Below, in pieces: positions 23,794-33,401 of a stretch of 64,000 nucleotides of DNA (position 1 is its first letter; the number at the start of each line of letters is the position of its first letter). The notes under the pieces are model-generated. The model searched no databases and was not told the origin of the DNA. It worked only from the letters and a program-made list of their open reading frames with translations. Location of the stretch: assembly GCF_002776695.1 (NCBI RefSeq), contig NZ_LFJC01000003.1, forward strand, positions 7,738,457 to 7,802,456, read 5' to 3'. A program made the translations under genes and the position numbers. The DNA comes from Bradyrhizobium nitroreducens (lineage in GTDB: Bacteria; Pseudomonadota; Alphaproteobacteria; Rhizobiales; Xanthobacteraceae).

Positions 23794-24564
23794 CTATTTT
23801 TTCCGGTTCACGAACGCGCCCATCAGCCGCGTCGGCTCGTCGGTCAGGAACGATTCGCCGAACACTTTCACGCTCAGATTCACCGACTCCGTCAGCGGCA
23901 GTTCCTCCCATTGCCGCAGCAGGGCCTTCTGCGCGCGCAGCGCTTCGGGGCCGCAGTCGAGCAGCATGTTCACCAGATGCTCGACGGCGGCGTCCAGTTC
24001 GCCTGCCGGGGCGACCTTGTCGACCAGTCCCCAGGCGAGGGCTGTGGCTGCGTCGATGTTTTCCGCGGTCATCACCAGCCAGCGCGCGCGGGCCCAGCCG
24101 ATCAGGCGTGGCAGCAGTGCGGCGTGGATCACCGAGGGGATACCGACGCGCACCTCGGGCATGCCGAAATGCGCATCATGCGCGGCAATCCGGAAGTCGC
24201 AGGCCGCCGCGACCTCCAGGCCGCCGCCGAGGCACCAGCCGGGCATGCGCGCGATCACAGGTGCCGGGAATTGGCGCACCGCCTCGCAGAGGTCGCGAAG
24301 GCGGCTGATAAAGGCCTCAGCGGATTTCTGGTCGAGCTTCGCCATCTCCTTGATGTCGGCGCCGCCGATCATGCTCTTCTCGCTCTGGCCGCGCAGCACC
24401 ACGACGCGGATGCTGCGGTCGGATGCAAGCTGCTGCAGGCCTTCGCGCACGGCGTCGGTCACCGGCGAGCCGAGAATGTTGAGCGGGCCGGCGTTGCAGA
24501 TCGCGACATGGACGACGCCGCGCGTATCGCGCGTCACGCCGCAATGGGGATTGAGCATTTCCAT
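23794..24564 (-). CDS. Enoyl-CoA hydratase/isomerase family protein
   Basis: 256-residue crotonase-fold protein. The oxyanion-hole blocks are SMIGGADIKEMAKL at about 63-76 and WCLGGGLEVAAACDFRIA at about 110-127, with the FGMPEVRVGIPSV segment carrying the usual catalytic Glu position. It probably hydrates enoyl-CoA or a related substrate in beta-oxidation. It is divergent from the thioesterase gene at 24719, and the shared 154-bp promoter region holds a perfect operator-like dyad. Downstream on the same strand is the thiolase, after about 130 bp. Specificity within the crotonase superfamily cannot be told from sequence alone. Confidence 0.92.
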   Translation of the reverse strand: MEMLNPHCGVTRDTRGVVHVAICNAGPLNILGSPVTDAVREGLQQLASDRSIRVVVLRGQSEKSMIGGADIKEMAKLDQKSAEAFISRLRDLCEAVRQFPAPVIARMPGWCLGGGLEVAAACDFRIAAHDAHFGMPEVRVGIPSVIHAALLPRLIGWARARWLVMTAENIDAATALAWGLVDKVAPAGELDAAVEHLVNMLLDCGPEALRAQKALLRQWEELPLTESVNLSVKVFGESFLTDEPTRLMGAFVNRKK

Positions 24565-24688
24565 TTTGGCAACTCGAAAGTTTCGTGGACCGGCGCGAGG
24601 CGCGCGGGTCGAGGCTACTTCCGGGCCGAAACGTCCCTGTTGTCAAGCGGGCGCGCCGCCGAGTTGCAAGTGCGAAGTCCGTGACATA

Positions 24689-24706
24689 GTATGATAACAA
24701 TCATAC
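24689..24706. promoter_or_regulatory. Perfect dyad between enoyl-CoA hydratase and thioesterase genes
   Basis: GTATGAT-AACA-ATCATAC is a perfect 7-bp inverted repeat with a 4-bp spacer, 12 bp upstream of the thioesterase start and in the divergent promoter region. The inner ATGAT-N4-ATCAT matches the dyad upstream of the thiolase. Its size fits a TetR-family operator; the TetR gene at 25317 is the obvious candidate. Confidence 0.65.
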
Positions 24707-24718
24707 AAAGGGAGTCCC

Positions 24719-25252
24719 ATGACTGAACCCGATCAACTCGATCTGTTTGCGCCCGCGCAGCGGCGTGAGCGCGTGGTGGACTGGCAGGTGCCGGCGCCCG
24801 TCGCGAAAGTGGCGATGGGCCTATCGGGCATGGACGCGATGCTGGGCATTCGCGACGGCCGGCTGCCGCCGCCGCCTTTTGCGAAACTGATCGGGTTCAC
24901 CATGGCCGTCGTCGAGCCGGGCCGGATCGTCATGGAACTGGAGCCGCGCGAGGATCTCGAAAATACCATCGGCCTGCTGCACGGGGCGACGGCGGCGGCC
25001 CTGATCGATACCGCGATGGGATGCGCCATCTCGACCCGGTTGGAAGCGGGGCAGAGCTCTGTGACCCTCGACCTGAAAATGACGTTCCTGCGTCCGCTCT
25101 CGGTCCGTTCCGGGCTGATCTCGGCCGAAGGTAAGGTGATCAAGCTGGGGCGGCAGACCAGCTACACCGAAGGCTTCGTCCGCGACGGCAAGGGGGCCCT
25201 TGCGGTGCATGCAACTGCAACGTTTTCCATGATCGGAAGCAACTTGACATGA
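24719..25252 (+). CDS. PaaI-family hot-dog thioesterase
   Basis: 177-residue acyl-CoA thioesterase of the PaaI type. The hot-dog helix block ENTIGLLHGATAAALIDTAMGCAIS (split by family consensus into HGG/HGA and the following Asp) and the strand SSVTLDLKMTFLRPL are diagnostic. It hydrolyses CoA esters, possibly to relieve CoA trapping during fatty-acid or aromatic breakdown. The N-terminal 30 residues (DQLDLFAPAQRRERVVDW) are extra to the fold. Divergent from the enoyl-CoA hydratase, with the shared dyad in its promoter; the TetR regulator follows 64 bp downstream and may share its transcript. Confidence 0.9.
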   Translation: MTEPDQLDLFAPAQRRERVVDWQVPAPVAKVAMGLSGMDAMLGIRDGRLPPPPFAKLIGFTMAVVEPGRIVMELEPREDLENTIGLLHGATAAALIDTAMGCAISTRLEAGQSSVTLDLKMTFLRPLSVRSGLISAEGKVIKLGRQTSYTEGFVRDGKGALAVHATATFSMIGSNLT

Positions 25253-25316
25253 ATTAATGCACCCATTTCGTGATTGGCGTGCTATGAGATGACCATCGAC
25301 ATCCAATGAGAACCGC

Positions 25317-25937
25317 ATGCGCTACTCCCGGGAACACAAGCAGGAAACCCACGACCGCATCGTGAGGAAGGCCTCCGTGCGGTTGCGCGAAAAGGGCGCC
25401 CATGGCATCGGCGTCGCCGACCTCATGAAGGAGGCCGGCCTCACCCATGGCGGCTTCTACGCGCATTTCGATTCCCGCGAGGCGCTGGTGATCGAGGCGT
25501 TCGGTTACGCCATGGACCGCTCGATGGAGCACTGGCGCAAGATCACCGGCGAAGCCGCGCCGGACAAGCGGCTGGCGCTGATCGCGGAGGCCTATCTCTC
25601 GGCGCTGCATCGCGACAATCCCGGCCATGGCTGCTCAATTCCCGCGCTGGGCGCCGAGATCGCCCGCGAGAGCCCGAAAACCCGCAAGGCGTTTGCCGGA
25701 AAGCTCGACGAGATGATCGAGCTGATGGCGGATTACATCCCGAACCTGCCGCGCAAGGCTGCCCGCAAGCAGGCGATCGCGACGCTGGCGACGATGGCCG
25801 GCACCATGCTGCTGGCGCGCATCGCCGGCTCTAGCGAGCTGTCGGACGAAGTGCTGAAGGCGGGCAAGGACAGTGCGCTCGACGTCACCAAGCGCGAGTC
25901 GAAGGCGGCGGCAGCGAAGAAGGCGAAGCCGAGCTAG
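25317..25937 (+). CDS. TetR/AcrR-family transcriptional regulator
   Basis: 206-residue repressor. The helix-turn-helix spans about residues 9-54, with KASVRLREKGAHGIGVADLMKEAGLTHGGFYAHFDSREALV; the THGGFYAHF recognition segment is typical. The C-terminal domain is helical with HGCSIPALGAEIARES and a lysine-rich tail (KESKAAAAKKAKPS...), probably unstructured. It most likely controls the neighbouring thioesterase, enoyl-CoA hydratase and thiolase through the ATGAT-N4-ATCAT dyads, with an acyl-CoA as probable ligand; these links are inferred from position. The gene is the last before a lower-GC cassette. Confidence 0.9.
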   Translation: MRYSREHKQETHDRIVRKASVRLREKGAHGIGVADLMKEAGLTHGGFYAHFDSREALVIEAFGYAMDRSMEHWRKITGEAAPDKRLALIAEAYLSALHRDNPGHGCSIPALGAEIARESPKTRKAFAGKLDEMIELMADYIPNLPRKAARKQAIATLATMAGTMLLARIAGSSELSDEVLKAGKDSALDVTKRESKAAAAKKAKPS

Positions 25938-26020
25938 CGGCAGCCACCGCTCCAGGATCTCATCCTAAAAGCAGTGCCGTCTCGCAGGATGGCCGCGGGC
26001 TAGAGATCGGCGTATTTCCA

Positions 26021-26049
26021 TTGACGAAGTTCTTGATTTGTTCTAGTGT
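26021..26049 (+). promoter_or_regulatory. Putative sigma70 promoter of the NDT-like cassette
   Basis: TTGACG at 26021-26026, a 17-nt spacer, and TAGTGT at 26044-26049, in a noticeably AT-richer stretch 72 bp upstream of the cassette ATG. The -35 box is near consensus, the -10 weaker. GGGGGAGG precedes the start codon as ribosome-binding site. Confidence 0.45.
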
Positions 26050-26120
26050 CGTTTCGCTTATTCCGTTGACCGACTGCTGATTGCACGACAACCTGTCTGC
26101 ACGCTCATCGGGGGAGGTCA

Positions 26121-27350
26121 ATGTCGGGCGCGCACAAACGAGTTTTGCTTTTGGGACCGACAGGCGTCGACAAGGTCACAGCCATGAAGAGGCTGCGCAC
26201 CCGGATGGATGGTTCACTTGGCCACGACTTCGTTTACGTCGATTTTGAAAACGACTTCTTGAAGGCTCGGCTGAATGTTCGCAATTGGGTTACGTTTCTT
26301 GCGCAGGATATTGCGCAGCAAGCGATGACTTGGCGACAAGCTTGGGACGATTTTAAGAAGACGTTGGGAAGCGAGGCGGTCGTCCTCGGATTGCACGCGA
26401 CTTACGTCAGCGGCATCTTGGGACTTCGTTGTCCCGTCCACATTCCGAGTATTTGTAGCGATTTTGCGCCTACGCTCATTGTTTCTCTCGTGGACGACGT
26501 ATTCCAGATGTGGAGCAGAACAGAGACTCGTGCGCAAGGTCAGGAGGTGAAGGGGCGTCCAACGTTCGAGCAATTGCTCGCGGCAAGGCGTGCTGAACAA
26601 CTATTGGGAGATGTCGTACTTTCTCATCTTGGAAATCCGAAGGCGCGTCACATAGTATGCGCAACTGGGAACAACCTTGATGCGTTGGTGAACGTAATAG
26701 TCTTTGATGCCCCGGTTACTTACCTGTCTTTTCCCATTAGCGCGCCGCGCGAATTGGCCGCCTCGGGCGATAGCAGTTTTGTCGCAGTTATAAATCAAGC
26801 GCATCTGCTAGCTGCACAAGAAATGATAACAAATCGGCATAGGGCATTTATTTCACCACTTTCAATTGATGAACTGCCAATTGTATCGAAGGCCGGCAAA
26901 GTGCCTGCGGGAACCACAAGTGTGGATTTTGAATGCGACAAAGAACGCTGGAATCTCGTTGAACTTTGGGGGAATGCAGATCTCTCAATCTTGCCCTGCC
27001 TAAGCGAGACGATTTCAATTCCTGTAAAGCAAATCGATGATGCTTCATCTGCGATGCGTACGGATGTTGGATGGAGGGATAGGCGTCTTGTTTTGCAATC
27101 CGCGTCTCTGGCTATCGTTTGCCCCAAGCCTCCCCACGAGAATCGGATAACTAGGGGTGTGGAAGATGAAATCCAAACTGCTGTTACTGTCGGAATCACG
27201 TGTAATTACTGGCAGCAACAAGATTGGGACCCTGGGGATTTCGTGGGTAACCGTTTTCCAGCGGCCGGTTCCATGGGCATTGGACAAACACAAGCGTTAG
27301 TACAGAAGAAGGGATCGCTCGAAGAGCTGATTCGGACACCGCCACCGTAA
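26121..27350 (+). CDS. P-loop NTPase fused to nucleoside 2-deoxyribosyltransferase-like domain (unnamed family)
   Basis: 409-residue protein of no family I can name. The N-terminal third looks like a nucleotide-kinase-type P-loop protein: KRVLLLGPTGVDKVT with a GxTGxxK-like loop at 12-18, strand FVYVDFE at 37-43, AVVLGLHATYVSG at 86-98, and TLIVSLVDDVFQMWSR at 118-133. From about 199 it resembles an NDT/DUF4406-type domain: VTYLSFPIS (199-207), RAFISPLSIDE (241-251), LVLQSASLAIVCPKP (323-337), then RGVEDEIQTA (345-354), where Glu350 could be the catalytic acid. Base composition is lower-GC than all neighbours. A 78-residue gene follows 9 bp later. A nucleotide-manipulating defence effector is my inference; a salvage enzyme is the alternative. 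Confidence 0.6.
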   Translation: MSGAHKRVLLLGPTGVDKVTAMKRLRTRMDGSLGHDFVYVDFENDFLKARLNVRNWVTFLAQDIAQQAMTWRQAWDDFKKTLGSEAVVLGLHATYVSGILGLRCPVHIPSICSDFAPTLIVSLVDDVFQMWSRTETRAQGQEVKGRPTFEQLLAARRAEQLLGDVVLSHLGNPKARHIVCATGNNLDALVNVIVFDAPVTYLSFPISAPRELAASGDSSFVAVINQAHLLAAQEMITNRHRAFISPLSIDELPIVSKAGKVPAGTTSVDFECDKERWNLVELWGNADLSILPCLSETISIPVKQIDDASSAMRTDVGWRDRRLVLQSASLAIVCPKPPHENRITRGVEDEIQTAVTVGITCNYWQQQDWDPGDFVGNRFPAAGSMGIGQTQALVQKKGSLEELIRTPPP

Positions 27351-27359
27351 GGTCTCGTC

Positions 27360-27596
27360 ATGCACCTCGCTGTCACAATTAAGCACGATAAAGACCTCGA
27401 AGAGGTGAGGGGCCTGATTCGGACGCTTCGGGGGATGCTGAGCGCCGACAGCGTCACGGTGCTTGAGGCTCCGGAAGATTTAGAATACCCCTATCCCTTT
27501 CCAGTTGTGACGATCAGCGAAGATCGAAGCCGCAATCGACTTTTCGGCGCGGACGCCATTGAAAAACTGAGAGCCATAGCTCATCCTTCTAAATGA
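27360..27596 (+). CDS. Small partner protein of the P-loop/NDT-like gene, unknown
   Basis: 78 residues, ATG 27360, starting 9 bp after the preceding stop, so almost certainly cotranscribed. Predicted pattern is beta (HLAVTIK), helix (KDLEEVRGLIRTLRGML), beta (SVTVLEA), then PYPFPVVTISE and a final helix (FGADAIEKLRAIA), a compact alpha/beta layout loosely like a thioredoxin or ferredoxin fold, without active-site cysteines. No family recognised. Its end overlaps the convergent LysR gene by 16 bp. The tight pairing suggests it modulates or senses for the larger protein. Confidence 0.55.
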   Translation: MHLAVTIKHDKDLEEVRGLIRTLRGMLSADSVTVLEAPEDLEYPYPFPVVTISEDRSRNRLFGADAIEKLRAIAHPSK

Positions 27597-28528
27597 TCGT
27601 CGCTACCGGTTTGCACGAACCTCGCGCCGTTGAACAGCGCCCGCTCGCGTTCCACGATCTCCCCGATGTAATCCGCCACCGCCCTGATGCGGGCGAGGTC
27701 CTTACTGTCGGCGTGCATCAGCATCCAGAACGTCCGCGTGATCGAGATCTCCTCCGGCAGCACGGCCACCAGCTGCGGGTAATCGCTCGCCATGAAATGG
27801 GGCAGCACCGCGATGCCGAAGCCTGACAGCGTGGCGTTGAGCTGGGCGATCAGATTGGCGCTGCGGAAGCGGGCGGAAATCCGCGGCGAGACCTGCGGCA
27901 GATAATCGAGCTCCGGGGTGAACAGGAGCTCCTCGATGTAGCCGACGAAGCGGTGCTGCGGCAGGTCCTGCTTTGAAGCGATCTTCGGGAAGCGGTCGAG
28001 ATAGGTGGGGGCGGCATAGAGGCCGAGGCGGTAGTCGAGCAGCTTGCGGCCGACGATGCGGCCTTCCTTCGGCATGGTCAGGCTGATGGCGATGTCGGCC
28101 TCGCGCTTGGAGAGACTGAACAGCCGGGCGGTGGCCACAAGTTGCAGGTCGAGATCGGGATACCGGTCCGCGAACGGCGTCAGCCGCGGCGCCAGGAAGG
28201 CGGTGCCGAACCCGTCGGGCGCGCCGATCCGCACCGTGCCGGTCAGACGTGCCACCGAGCCGCCGACCTGCTCCTGGTTGGCGACGATGGTCGATTCCAT
28301 GGCTTCCGCGCTGTCGGCGACGCGCTGGCCGGCCTCGGTGAGGAGATAGCCGGTCTTGCGCCGGTCAAACAGCTTGGCCGAGAGGTGCTTCTCCAGCCGG
28401 TCGACGCGGCGGATCACGGTGGCGTGGTCGACGCCGAGCTGTTTTGCCGCAGCCGAAACCGAGCCGCCCCGCACGATGGCCAGCACGAAGCGAAAGTCGT
28501 CCCAGTCGATAGCGCCTTGATCCAGCAT
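27581..28528 (-). CDS. LysR-family transcriptional regulator
   Basis: 315 residues from ATG 28528 (MLDQGAIDWDDFRFVL); the frame extends upstream but without family resemblance. Winged helix-turn-helix at about 7-66: FRFVLAIVRGGSVSAAAKQLGVDHATVIRRVDRLEKHL; the rest is the two-lobed periplasmic-binding-like effector domain (TGTVRIGAPDGFG, GRKLLDYRLGLYAAPTYL). It is divergent from mmsA, with a perfect 8-bp inverted repeat between them, and so probably activates the valine-degradation operon in response to a pathway intermediate. That regulatory role is inferred. Its 3' end overlaps the small cassette gene by 16 bp. Confidence 0.92.
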   Translation of the reverse strand: MLDQGAIDWDDFRFVLAIVRGGSVSAAAKQLGVDHATVIRRVDRLEKHLSAKLFDRRKTGYLLTEAGQRVADSAEAMESTIVANQEQVGGSVARLTGTVRIGAPDGFGTAFLAPRLTPFADRYPDLDLQLVATARLFSLSKREADIAISLTMPKEGRIVGRKLLDYRLGLYAAPTYLDRFPKIASKQDLPQHRFVGYIEELLFTPELDYLPQVSPRISARFRSANLIAQLNATLSGFGIAVLPHFMASDYPQLVAVLPEEISITRTFWMLMHADSKDLARIRAVADYIGEIVERERALFNGARFVQTGSDDHLEG

Positions 28529-28562
28529 TTTCGCACATCTATGGTGCATTATCTCAGACTTG

Positions 28563-28591
28563 AATCCTATAAAATGCAGGTCGATAGGATT
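28563..28591. promoter_or_regulatory. Dyad between the LysR gene and mmsA
   Basis: AATCCTAT at 28563-28570 and ATAGGATT at 28584-28591 are perfect inverted repeats separated by 13 bp. The site sits 40 bp before mmsA and 35 bp from the LysR start, the normal place for a LysR regulatory site controlling both promoters. Confidence 0.65.
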
Positions 28592-28630
28592 TGTCAAAGC
28601 GACCACGCTCGGCCTGAAGGAGACCATTCC

Positions 28631-30127
<1,497 letters not shown>

Positions 30128-30150
30128 TCCTCTTGAGGAGCGAGGCCGGG

Positions 30151-31296
30151 ATGCAGTTCGCTCTGAACGAGGATCAGGTCGCAATTCGCGACATGGCGCT
30201 GGCGTTTGCGGCCGAGAAGATCGCGCCGCATGCGCTGCGCTGGGACGAGGAGAAGCATTTTCCCGTCGACGTGATGCGCGAGGCTGCCACCCTCGGCATG
30301 GGCGGCATCTACATCCGCGAGGATGTCGGCGGCTCCGCCATGACGCGGTTCGACGCGGCGCTGATCTTCGAGGCGCTGGCGACCGGCTGCCCGACCACCT
30401 CGGCCTTCATCTCCATCCACAACATGGCGAGCTGGATGATCGATGCCTTCGGCAGCGACACCCAGCGCCACAAATGGCTGCCAAAGCTCTGTTCGATGGA
30501 GCTGATCGCGAGTTACTGCCTGACCGAGCCGGGCGCCGGCTCGGACGCGGCAGCGCTGCGCACGCGGGCGGTGCGCGACGGCGATCATTACGTTCTCAAC
30601 GGCCAGAAGCAGTTCATCTCCGGCGCTGGCGGCACGGATCTGCTGGTCGCCATGGTCCGCACCGGCGGCGATGGCCCCGGCGGCATTTCGACCCTGGTCA
30701 TCGACGGCAAGACGCCCGGCGTCTCCTTCGGCGCCAACGAGCGCAAGATGGGCTGGAATGCGCAGCCGACCCGCGCCGTGATGTTCGAGAACGCCCGCGT
30801 GCCGGTTGCCAACCGGCTGAGCGAGGAGGGCGTCGGCTTCAAGATCGCGATGGCCGGCCTCGACGGTGGCAGGCTCAACATCACGGCGTGCTCGCTCGGC
30901 GGCGCACAGACCGCGCTCGAGAAGGCGCGCGCCTACATGAAGGAGCGCAAGGCATTTGGAAAGCGCCTCGACGAATTCCAGGCGCTGCAATTCCGCCTGG
31001 CCGACATGGCGATCGAGCTCGAGGCTGCGCGCACCTTCCTGTGGCGTGCTGCGGCGGCGCTCGACCGCAAGGATGCTGACGCCACCATGCTGTGCGCCAT
31101 GGCCAAGCGGTTCGGCACCGATGTCGGTTTCGAGGTCGCCAACCATGCCCTGCAGCTTCACGGCGGCTATGGCTACCTCAGCGAATACGGCATCGAGAAG
31201 ATCGTGCGCGATCTGCGCGTGCACCAGATCCTCGAAGGCACCAACGAAATCATGCGGCTCATCGTGGCGCGCAAGCTGATCGAGGGCGCGCGATGA
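30151..31296 (+). CDS. Isobutyryl-CoA dehydrogenase (acyl-CoA dehydrogenase)
   Basis: 381 residues from ATG 30151 (MQFALNEDQVAIRDMALAFA); a GTG at 30124 overlapping mmsA is less likely. Standard acyl-CoA dehydrogenase blocks: YCLTEPGAGSDAAALRT near residue 125, RKAFGKRLDEFQALQFRLADM, and the catalytic motif ILEGTNEIMR, where the Glu is the base. It oxidises isobutyryl-CoA to methacrylyl-CoA, passing electrons to ETF. Position between mmsA and the hydrolase gene, with a 24-bp gap and an ATGA overlap respectively, supports valine catabolism. In contrast to the dehydrogenase at 2991, all catalytic residues are present. Confidence 0.92.
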   Translation: MQFALNEDQVAIRDMALAFAAEKIAPHALRWDEEKHFPVDVMREAATLGMGGIYIREDVGGSAMTRFDAALIFEALATGCPTTSAFISIHNMASWMIDAFGSDTQRHKWLPKLCSMELIASYCLTEPGAGSDAAALRTRAVRDGDHYVLNGQKQFISGAGGTDLLVAMVRTGGDGPGGISTLVIDGKTPGVSFGANERKMGWNAQPTRAVMFENARVPVANRLSEEGVGFKIAMAGLDGGRLNITACSLGGAQTALEKARAYMKERKAFGKRLDEFQALQFRLADMAIELEAARTFLWRAAAALDRKDADATMLCAMAKRFGTDVGFEVANHALQLHGGYGYLSEYGIEKIVRDLRVHQILEGTNEIMRLIVARKLIEGAR

Positions 31297-32360
31297 GCGG
31301 AGCAGAGGAGGGCGATCTCGTCGCCCGCGTCGAGGGCGCCGCCGGCATCATCAGGCTCAACCGTCCGAAGGCCATCAACGCCGTGACGCTGGAGATGTTT
31401 CGCGACATCGAGAAAGCGCTCGACCGCTTCGAGGCCGATCCTGAAGTCGCTGTGATCCTGCTCGAAGGTGCCGGCGAGCGCGGGCTGTGTGCCGGCGGCG
31501 ACATCCGTACGCTCTGGGAAAGCTCGAAGGCTGGCGGCGATCTCGGCAAGATCCTGTGGCGCGAGGAATACATCCTCAATGCGCGGATCAAGAAGTTCCC
31601 GAAGCCGTATGTCGCCTTCATGGACGGCATCGTGATGGGCGGCGGCGTCGGCCTCTCGGCCCATGCCAGCCATCGCGTCGTCACCGATCGCACCAAGCTC
31701 GCCATGCCCGAAGTCGGCCTCGGCTTCTTCCCCGATGTCGGCGGCACCTATCTGCTCTCGCATTCGCCGGGCGAGATCGGCACCTATTTCGGGCTCACCG
31801 GCCAGACCATGAATGGGCCGGACGCGATCCATGCGAAATTCGCCGATTGGGTGGTGCCGGCTTTGAGGTTGCCCGAGCTGCGCGAGGCGCTGACGAAGCT
31901 GCACCCCGGTGCGAGCGCGGCCGATGTCGGCAAGCTCATCAGCGGCTTTGCGACCGGCGAGACCGCAGGACCGGTGGCTGAGAAGGAGTCAATCATCGAC
32001 GCGCTGTTCGGCTTCGACCGCATGGAGGACATCTTCGCGGCGCTGAAGCGTGACGGCTCCGACTTCGCGCTGGCGACGCTGAAGACGCTCAACGAAAAGT
32101 CGCCGCGCGGCATGGTGGTGACGCTGAAGCTGCTGCGGCTCGCCCGCGCTTCATCGAGCCTCGAGGAATGCCTGGTGCGCGAATACCGCGCCGCGCTGGA
32201 AGTCTTCCGCAGCGACGATTTTCGCGAGGGCGTGCGTGCCGCCGTGATCGACAAGGACCGCAACCCGACCTGGTCGCCGCCGCGCATCGAGGATGTGACG
32301 CCGGAGATGCTGGCGCCGTATCTCGCCGAGATTGGCGCCGACGAGCTGAAGTTCAATTAA
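31293..32360 (+). CDS. 3-hydroxyisobutyryl-CoA hydrolase
   Basis: 355-residue crotonase-fold protein of the HIBCH type; ATG 31293 overlaps the previous stop by 4 bp, while longer in-frame upstream sequence is shadow. GLCAGGDIRTLWES and MDGIVMGGGVGLSAHASHRV form the oxyanion hole, and MPEVGLGFFPDVGGTYLLS carries the Glu/Asp pair characteristic of the hydrolase rather than a hydratase. It splits 3-hydroxyisobutyryl-CoA, made by hydrating methacrylyl-CoA, to free 3-hydroxyisobutyrate, which MmsB then oxidises. The hydratase for the step between is not in this operon. Confidence 0.92.
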   Translation: MSGAEEGDLVARVEGAAGIIRLNRPKAINAVTLEMFRDIEKALDRFEADPEVAVILLEGAGERGLCAGGDIRTLWESSKAGGDLGKILWREEYILNARIKKFPKPYVAFMDGIVMGGGVGLSAHASHRVVTDRTKLAMPEVGLGFFPDVGGTYLLSHSPGEIGTYFGLTGQTMNGPDAIHAKFADWVVPALRLPELREALTKLHPGASAADVGKLISGFATGETAGPVAEKESIIDALFGFDRMEDIFAALKRDGSDFALATLKTLNEKSPRGMVVTLKLLRLARASSSLEECLVREYRAALEVFRSDDFREGVRAAVIDKDRNPTWSPPRIEDVTPEMLAPYLAEIGADELKFN

Positions 32361-32385
32361 CAACGCGACAGCGGAGGAAATGACA

Positions 32386-33273
32386 ATGGCCACGATCGCA
32401 TTCATTGGTCTGGGCAACATGGGCGGCCCGATGGCCGCCAACCTCGTCAAGGCCGGCCACAAGGTGGTGGCGTTCGATCTCGTCGAAGCCTCGCGCAATC
32501 AGGCCAAGGCCGATGGCGCCGGCATCGCCGACAGCGCTGCGGGCGCGGTGAAGGGCGCTGACGTCGTCGTCACCATGCTGCCCGCAGGCAAGCACGTGCT
32601 CGGCGTCTGGAACGAGGTCGTGCCCGCCATGACCAAGGGCGCGCTGATCATCGATAGCTCCACCATCGACGTCGAGAGCGCGCGGGCCGCGCATGCGCTC
32701 GCCGCCAAGAGCGGTGTGCTTTCGGTCGATGCGCCGGTCTCCGGCGGCACCGGCGGCGCCAAGGGCGCCACGCTCACCTTCATGTGCGGCGGCGATGACA
32801 AGGCGTTTGCCGCTGCGAAGCCCGTGCTGGAAAACATGGGCAAGAAGATCGTCCATTGCGGCGGCGCCGGCGCGGGCCAGGCGGCCAAGATCTGCAACAA
32901 CATGATCCTCGGCATCTCCATGATCGCGGTCAGCGAAGCGTTCGCGCTCGGCGAGAAGCTCGGGCTCTCGCATCAGGCGCTGTTCGACGTCGCCTCGACC
33001 TCCTCGGGCCAGTGCTGGTCGCTGACGACGTATTGCCCGGTGCCGGGCCCGGTGCCGACCTCGCCGGCCAACAATGACTACAAGCCGGGCTTTGCCTCGG
33101 CGCTGATGGTGAAGGATCTGACGCTGGCGCAGGACGCCGCCAAGGCCGCCGGTGCGGCCACGCCGCTCGGCAAGCATGCGCAGGAGATCTATCAGTCTTT
33201 CGACGCAGCCGGTCAGGGCGGGGTGGATTTTTCCGGAATTATCAAGCACGTTCGCAGCCTCGCTGGAAAATAG
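32386..33273 (+). CDS. mmsB: 3-hydroxyisobutyrate dehydrogenase
   Basis: 295 residues from ATG 32386; an ATG two codons earlier (32380) sits only 2 bp from the GGAGG, so the second, 8 bp away, is the better start. The NAD-binding loop is IAFIGLGNMGGPMAANL. SAPVSGG-type substrate loop is seen as VDAPVSGGTGGAKGATL, and the catalytic Lys lies in GQAAKICNNM. It oxidises (S)-3-hydroxyisobutyrate to methylmalonate semialdehyde for MmsA. Last gene of the valine operon, followed by a palindromic repeat that may act as mRNA end signal. Confidence 0.95.
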   Translation: MATIAFIGLGNMGGPMAANLVKAGHKVVAFDLVEASRNQAKADGAGIADSAAGAVKGADVVVTMLPAGKHVLGVWNEVVPAMTKGALIIDSSTIDVESARAAHALAAKSGVLSVDAPVSGGTGGAKGATLTFMCGGDDKAFAAAKPVLENMGKKIVHCGGAGAGQAAKICNNMILGISMIAVSEAFALGEKLGLSHQALFDVASTSSGQCWSLTTYCPVPGPVPTSPANNDYKPGFASALMVKDLTLAQDAAKAAGAATPLGKHAQEIYQSFDAAGQGGVDFSGIIKHVRSLAGK

Positions 33274-33282
33274 CGGGGCTTC

Positions 33283-33371
33283 GTAGCCCGGATGGAGCGA
33301 AGCGAAATCCGGGATAGCTGCTTCCAATGGCGTAGCCGGCCCCGGATTGCGCTTTGCTCCATCCGGGCTAC
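33283..33371. repeat. Extragenic palindrome, GTAGCCCGGAT family
   Basis: GTAGCCCGGATGGAGC at the left and GCTCCATCCGGGCTAC at the right are exact complements, with further imperfect pairing inside. It sits directly between mmsB and the acyl-CoA synthetase start, a common REP-like element in this genus. Confidence 0.85.
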
Positions 33372-33401
33372 GCTCGAAGATCAATTCGACGGGCCCGGAT
33401 C

